From assembly GCA_017537905.1 (NCBI GenBank), contig JAFYJX010000060.1, positions 1 to 16,651 of the forward strand: a DNA stretch of 16,651 bases, written 5' to 3'. Under the pieces are notes generated by a model, which worked only from the letters and a program-made list of their open reading frames with translations, was not told the origin of the DNA and did not search any database. Below are positions 13,028-16,651 of the stretch, piece by piece. The stretch's first letter is position 1. The number at the start of each line of letters is the position of its first letter. This DNA is from Clostridiales bacterium (GTDB taxonomy: Bacteria; Bacillota_A; Clostridia; Saccharofermentanales; Saccharofermentanaceae). The position numbers were made by a program, and so were the translations under genes.

Positions 13028-14515
13028 TTAACTGTTTCTGCGGAATAAAACGAATCTCCGGTTGAAATAAACCTTAGTGTAATTATCAACGATAGCCTGT
13101 TTGACCTCATAGGTCATAAACTTGCCTGTATAATCGAAAACTATCCACCGGGCGCCGTCTTCGGCGATCCAGGAGGATATCTCATCATTGATCTCCGGTT
13201 TCAGCTCAATGTAATGGCGCTGAAAATCCATATATCTGTTTGCCGGCATTGTTCCTGTCAGCACATACCATTTTGCCCATGATATATTTCCGAATCCGTA
13301 GACACTGTTCTTTTCATCTTCAGGGATATGCGCGGCAACATCTAAAGCAAGCTCATTAAACTCGTTTATGGTATTTACAAACTTTTCGTCGCTGCATTTG
13401 AAAACGGTTTTAGCAATAGAGGATGCATTTAATGCGAAGACCATCGTAAAACAGATTATACATGCAAGACTCTTTCTGACCTCAGGATTCTTTTCGGAAT
13501 TTCTGTGTGCGATATAGGTGCTTAAGGCAACATGCGGAGCCACAATGGTCATATAGTGAATATAGGCGTTTCCCATAGTTACCGCGACAAGCAAGAGCAG
13601 CGTCGAGCAGATGCTTAAGAGTCTGATATACCATTTTTCCCGATAGATAAAACTTACGGCAACAGGAAGCAGAAGGAACAGCAAAAGGAATTTGTACATT
13701 ATAAACACATTGCTGATCTTCTCCGTAACAGATGTTTCAGTTGTATATGAGAACGCGAATAAAAAGACCTGCGAGATCATTTCATTTAACAGACCTTTTG
13801 AATAAAAATATATGCAGGGCATTACAACAGCAGAGGCAAAGCCTGCAAATACCATGGCAAGATTACATAACGCATTCCTGATCTCATTTTTAGTGAGCAG
13901 GAACAAAAATACAACTGTCAGGACCGCGCCTATTATTGCAGCATTTGTGATCCTGATAAAACAGATATAACCGACGGATAAACCGTAAACAAAAGAATAC
14001 CCTAACGGGTGCCTGTAACGGTTTTTCTCTTCGGTATCACAAAAATATTTCAAGCCAAGATAAAGACATAAAAAGGCCGGCAAAAGGCTGTGCTCTTCCG
14101 TGAAATTTCCACGCTGAAACGTCATGGCAATGACAGCAAGCGTTAAGACGAAGGCAATGATCCTGTGAAGCCAGAATAATCTCTTAGCAAACAGATCGGT
14201 TGTTTTTCCTATAACAAAAAGACAAAGGGAAAAATTTATGCTCTGAACGATAAAGATACCGCCTCTTCCATAACAGATCATTTGAGCCAGATACTCGATA
14301 AAAAATATATAAGGTCCTTTAAAATCATAGAAATCCGCATATGGAAGAAGCCCTTTTGTCATGCCCTGACCAACCAGTATGAAGAATGCCGAATCCCCTG
14401 CCCAGCAATCCTTCAATAACGGTGATGTCGTCGTTGAATACACCAAAGTAAATGCTGTGCCGAAAAGCGCGCACACCAAAAATAGTTTTAAATTATTTAA
14501 AACTTTACTCCGCAT
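13028..14515 (-). CDS. Polytopic membrane protein, probable GT-C fold glycosyltransferase
   Basis: The 495-residue protein has roughly ten membrane segments. After the first helix comes a loop with an acidic pair region, CWAGDSAFFILVGQGMTKG and PYADFYDFKGPYIFFIEYL, closely like the first extracytoplasmic loop of GT-39/ArnT-like GT-C transferases, where Asp41 would be the candidate catalytic residue. A soluble C-terminal part of about 110 residues (about 385-495) contains YGFGNISWAKWYVLTGTMPANRYMDFQ and ends in a basic cluster. GT-C enzymes move sugars from lipid-phosphate donors to envelope acceptors; donor and acceptor are unknown here. The RBS is weak. It lies 56 bp downstream of the beta-propeller-like gene on the same strand, and may be read with it. 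Confidence 0.75.
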   Translation of the reverse strand: MRSKVLNNLKLFLVCALFGTAFTLVYSTTTSPLLKDCWAGDSAFFILVGQGMTKGLLPYADFYDFKGPYIFFIEYLAQMICYGRGGIFIVQSINFSLCLFVIGKTTDLFAKRLFWLHRIIAFVLTLAVIAMTFQRGNFTEEHSLLPAFLCLYLGLKYFCDTEEKNRYRHPLGYSFVYGLSVGYICFIRITNAAIIGAVLTVVFLFLLTKNEIRNALCNLAMVFAGFASAVVMPCIYFYSKGLLNEMISQVFLFAFSYTTETSVTEKISNVFIMYKFLLLFLLLPVAVSFIYREKWYIRLLSICSTLLLLVAVTMGNAYIHYMTIVAPHVALSTYIAHRNSEKNPEVRKSLACIICFTMVFALNASSIAKTVFKCSDEKFVNTINEFNELALDVAAHIPEDEKNSVYGFGNISWAKWYVLTGTMPANRYMDFQRHYIELKPEINDEISSWIAEDGARWIVFDYTGKFMTYEVKQAIVDNYTKVYFNRRFVLFRRNS

Positions 14516-14571
14516 TACCTATATTCTCTTAAAACCCAATGTTCTATTTATTTTCAGAATTATTCACTCTT

Positions 14572-15606
14572 TCATGAAAATTTATCTATGTCCGTCGCAT
14601 AGCAATATCTTCCGCCCGTAAAATTTCCGAAGATGTATTTCATGGAAGCGGACTCGCTCATGATGAGCAGCTTTCCATTAACAAACACGATCTCTTCTGC
14701 CATTGGCGCAGCTTCGAAATAAGCTGTTTGTGTCGAACTGTCGAACGCATAAACAGGAATGTGAATATCGTCTTTGTCCACGAACTTCACAGGCTCACTG
14801 CCGGAGACATCATAGCTCCTGATCGTTGATTTCGCAGTTCCGTAAGACTGGGAAATCCAGATTTTGCCGTCCCTTACCGTCATGCCCTGAACGAGGCCCG
14901 GCATCGAATACATCTCGAAAGGAGATGTGGAGATGCCGAACGCAGAATCCTCACCATTACTGAACTTATAAGCCCATGCAATAGCGCGGTTCTCTTCGCC
15001 TGTCGTAGTCTTGATCCAGTGGGATTCGTTTGTCATGTAATTCGGGTCCCTGTAGAACTCACCGACGATCATACAGTCATCAGAAAAACAGATCCATGCA
15101 ACATTGATCTTGTCATCCAGGAACTTGGTCGAGAAACTGCCGAGCTTCTTAACGACGTCTCCGCTCTTTGCGGAAAGAACGTCATTTAAGCTGTAAACGT
15201 TAATGCACGCATCCTCATCGCCTGCGACGAAAAGATATTCACCATGAGAAGCGAGGCCGCCTGCATGGGGCTTTATTCCGTTTCCGTTCTCATCGCCCAT
15301 GACAACATATCCGTCGTCTTTGCCGGACGCGCCGTCGACTCTGTAAATGCGAGACGGGGATCCGTCCTTCTGATAACCGCAGATAAGATATGTGTCCACG
15401 GAAGAAACGTAATCAAGGCCTTGGGGCGTCATGTTATCCAGAAGTCCCGGTATAACGAAAGCCTTCTCAGATGCCTTGTAATATGCGCTTACAGGCGCTC
15501 TGAAGTAGATCCTCGCGCCGATCAGCACGATGGCGACAAGAGCAACCAAAACCACCAGAATGGTGACTATTACTTTCTTTGCTTTCGAACCGGACTTCTT
15601 AGTCAT
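14572..15606 (-). CDS. Membrane-anchored protein with probable beta-propeller domain
   Basis: The 344-residue protein has a basic start (MTKKSGSKAKK), one membrane anchor (about 12-32, VIVTILVVLVALVAIVLIGARIYF) and an extracytoplasmic domain of about 310 residues. Repeating beta blades are suggested by TPQGLDYVSSVDTYLICGYQ, KPHAGGLASHGEYLFVAGDEDACINVYSL, KINVAWICFSDDCMIVGEF, GLVQGMTVRDGKIWISQSYG and EEIVFVNGKLLIMSESAS. There is no catalytic motif I recognise and no LPXTG. The start lies 3 nt after the stop of the P-type ATPase gene, so the two are probably co-transcribed. A role in binding a cell-surface ligand is possible; nothing more can be supported. Confidence 0.75.
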   Translation of the reverse strand: MTKKSGSKAKKVIVTILVVLVALVAIVLIGARIYFRAPVSAYYKASEKAFVIPGLLDNMTPQGLDYVSSVDTYLICGYQKDGSPSRIYRVDGASGKDDGYVVMGDENGNGIKPHAGGLASHGEYLFVAGDEDACINVYSLNDVLSAKSGDVVKKLGSFSTKFLDDKINVAWICFSDDCMIVGEFYRDPNYMTNESHWIKTTTGEENRAIAWAYKFSNGEDSAFGISTSPFEMYSMPGLVQGMTVRDGKIWISQSYGTAKSTIRSYDVSGSEPVKFVDKDDIHIPVYAFDSSTQTAYFEAAPMAEEIVFVNGKLLIMSESASMKYIFGNFTGGRYCYATDIDKFS

Positions 15607-15609
15607 AGA

Positions 15610-16651
15610 TCAATACCAATCCTTGTGTCTCTTGATGTAGATGACCTTCATAATCTGCGCGAAAACCATGTAAACGAGCATGAGGAGAACGAGCCAGAGC
15701 ATGTAGCTTATAGGCATCGTGGGCAGGCTGAAGATCGCAGACAGGCCCGTAAAGCCGATGATAAGCGTAACTGCAATAACTGCGAGCGTTGAGAGCGTCA
15801 GCTGGACAGAAGCCCTGTCGTTTATGAACGGGAGCTTCGGTGTTCTTATCGTGTGGATTACAACCGTCTGTGAGAGAACGCCGAACATGAACCAGCCGCA
15901 CTGGAAGTAGCCTGCCATATCAGGATTGTTGTATCCGAATATGAACCACAGAACGAGGAAGCACAAAACGTCCAGGACAGTACTTAACAGACCGAATGAG
16001 ACCATGAAGCCTCTGATGCCGCCAAGGTCCCATTTCTTGGGCTTCTCGATATACTTTGTCTCAACGTGGTCGAAAGGCATGCCGAGCTGTGCGAAGTCGT
16101 TTAAGAGGTTCTGCACGAGAATGTGTACGGGAAGCATCGGCAGGAATGGTAAGAAGATGCTCGCGATAAGTACCGAGAACATGTTACCGAAGTTGCCTGA
16201 GACAGACATCTTCAGATACTTGGACATGTTCGCAAATGTGCTTCTGCCTTCGACAACGCCTTCATCAAGTACCATGAGGTCTTTTTCGAGGAGGATGATG
16301 TCGGCAACTTCTTTCGCGATATCGACGGCGTTATCAACGGAGATACCGATATCAGCCTGCTTTAAAGGCAAGCTGTCGTTGATGCCGTCACCCATGTAAC
16401 CTACTGTGTGGCCGTTAGCCTGGAACATCTTAACTACGCGCTGCTTCTGGTAAGGCGAGAGCTTGGAGAAGATGTCGCACTTCTTGCATGCTTCGGAGAG
16501 TTCTTCGTCGGTCATGGACTCGATCTTTGCGCCTGTGAGAGTCATCTCAGTAGAGATGCCGAGTCTACCGCAGATGTTGATGGCAACGCCTTCGGAGTCA
16601 CCTGTGAGAACTACAGTGCGGACGCCGTTCTTCTTCAGAGCTGCTATAGCA
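15610..16651 (-). CDS. mgtA: Mg2+-importing P-type ATPase (MgtA/MgtB type), C-terminal part
   Basis: The frame is open to the window edge and gives the last 346 complete residues of a protein usually about 880-900 long. The piece begins in the phosphorylation/nucleotide-binding region: VLTGD followed by the hinge motif GYMGDGINDSLPLKQADIGISV, the TGD and GDGxND motifs shared by all P-type ATPases. The membrane part has NFGNMFSVLIASIFLPFLPMLPVHILVQNLLNDFAQLGMPFD, which is specific to the MgtA/MgtB branch. It imports Mg2+ with ATP hydrolysis. The phosphorylated Asp (DKTGT) lies outside the window. The gene is followed by the beta-propeller-like gene 3 nt later. Ca2+ or other P-type specificity is much less likely given the membrane motif. 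Confidence 0.93.
   Translation of the reverse strand, partial: AIAALKKNGVRTVVLTGDSEGVAINICGRLGISTEMTLTGAKIESMTDEELSEACKKCDIFSKLSPYQKQRVVKMFQANGHTVGYMGDGINDSLPLKQADIGISVDNAVDIAKEVADIILLEKDLMVLDEGVVEGRSTFANMSKYLKMSVSGNFGNMFSVLIASIFLPFLPMLPVHILVQNLLNDFAQLGMPFDHVETKYIEKPKKWDLGGIRGFMVSFGLLSTVLDVLCFLVLWFIFGYNNPDMAGYFQCGWFMFGVLSQTVVIHTIRTPKLPFINDRASVQLTLSTLAVIAVTLIIGFTGLSAIFSLPTMPISYMLWLVLLMLVYMVFAQIMKVIYIKRHKDWY

Noticed and set aside
13006..13036. Terminator between the ABC ATPase and the convergent GT-C-like gene
   Set aside because: AGATCAGTGATCT and an AACAG/CTGTT pair are present, but neither has a GC-rich stem or a T tract.

Overview
The window looks like chromosomal DNA from a low-to-moderate G+C Firmicute, most likely an anaerobic gut or rumen Clostridia member. 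The reasons are AGGAGG-type ribosome binding sites, an ECF sigma gene followed by a membrane-anchored partner, an NPN (nickel-pincer nucleotide) synthesis set of Clostridia type, a DUF3737 gene and an MgtA-type ATPase. There is no rRNA, tRNA, CRISPR, phage or transposon sequence, and no species marker. All identifications come from reading the sequence, without database searches.

Layout. 1-725 (minus): the 5' part of a MetY-type O-acetylhomoserine sulfhydrylase gene with a strong sigma-70 promoter and a leader of about 170 nt. The leader encodes a previously unlisted 38-residue cysteine-rich peptide, and its Cys codons can base-pair with the metY ribosome binding site. 946-2714 (plus): an ECF sigma factor and its probable membrane-bound partner, ended by a strong terminator. 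2771-6752 (minus): a DtxR/MntR-family metalloregulator, two small membrane proteins of unknown function, then larE, larB and larC. A 20-bp perfect palindrome and a weaker second copy exactly 20 bp away precede the regulator. 6942-7778 (plus): a DUF3737 beta-helix protein. 7793-10594 (minus): an MscS-type channel and a large duplicated zinc-ribbon membrane protein. 10704-13015 (plus): a complete ABC importer (lipoprotein, permease, ATPase) of unknown substrate. 13028-16651 (minus): the C-terminal part of an MgtA-type P-type ATPase, a membrane-anchored beta-propeller-like protein and a GT-C-like membrane protein.

How the genes fit together. LarB, LarE and LarC are the three enzymes that make the NPN cofactor from nicotinic acid adenine dinucleotide. 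No NPN-using enzyme (LarA) and no CbiMN/LarMNQO-type nickel transporter is present in the window. The two small membrane proteins sit directly upstream of larE in a tightly packed run and are the best candidates for an undescribed component, possibly in nickel handling. The metY leader is the other notable item: it reads as a cysteine-sensing translational attenuator. The remaining modules (mechanosensitive channel, ABC importer, Mg ATPase, ECF sigma) are ordinary envelope and transport genes.
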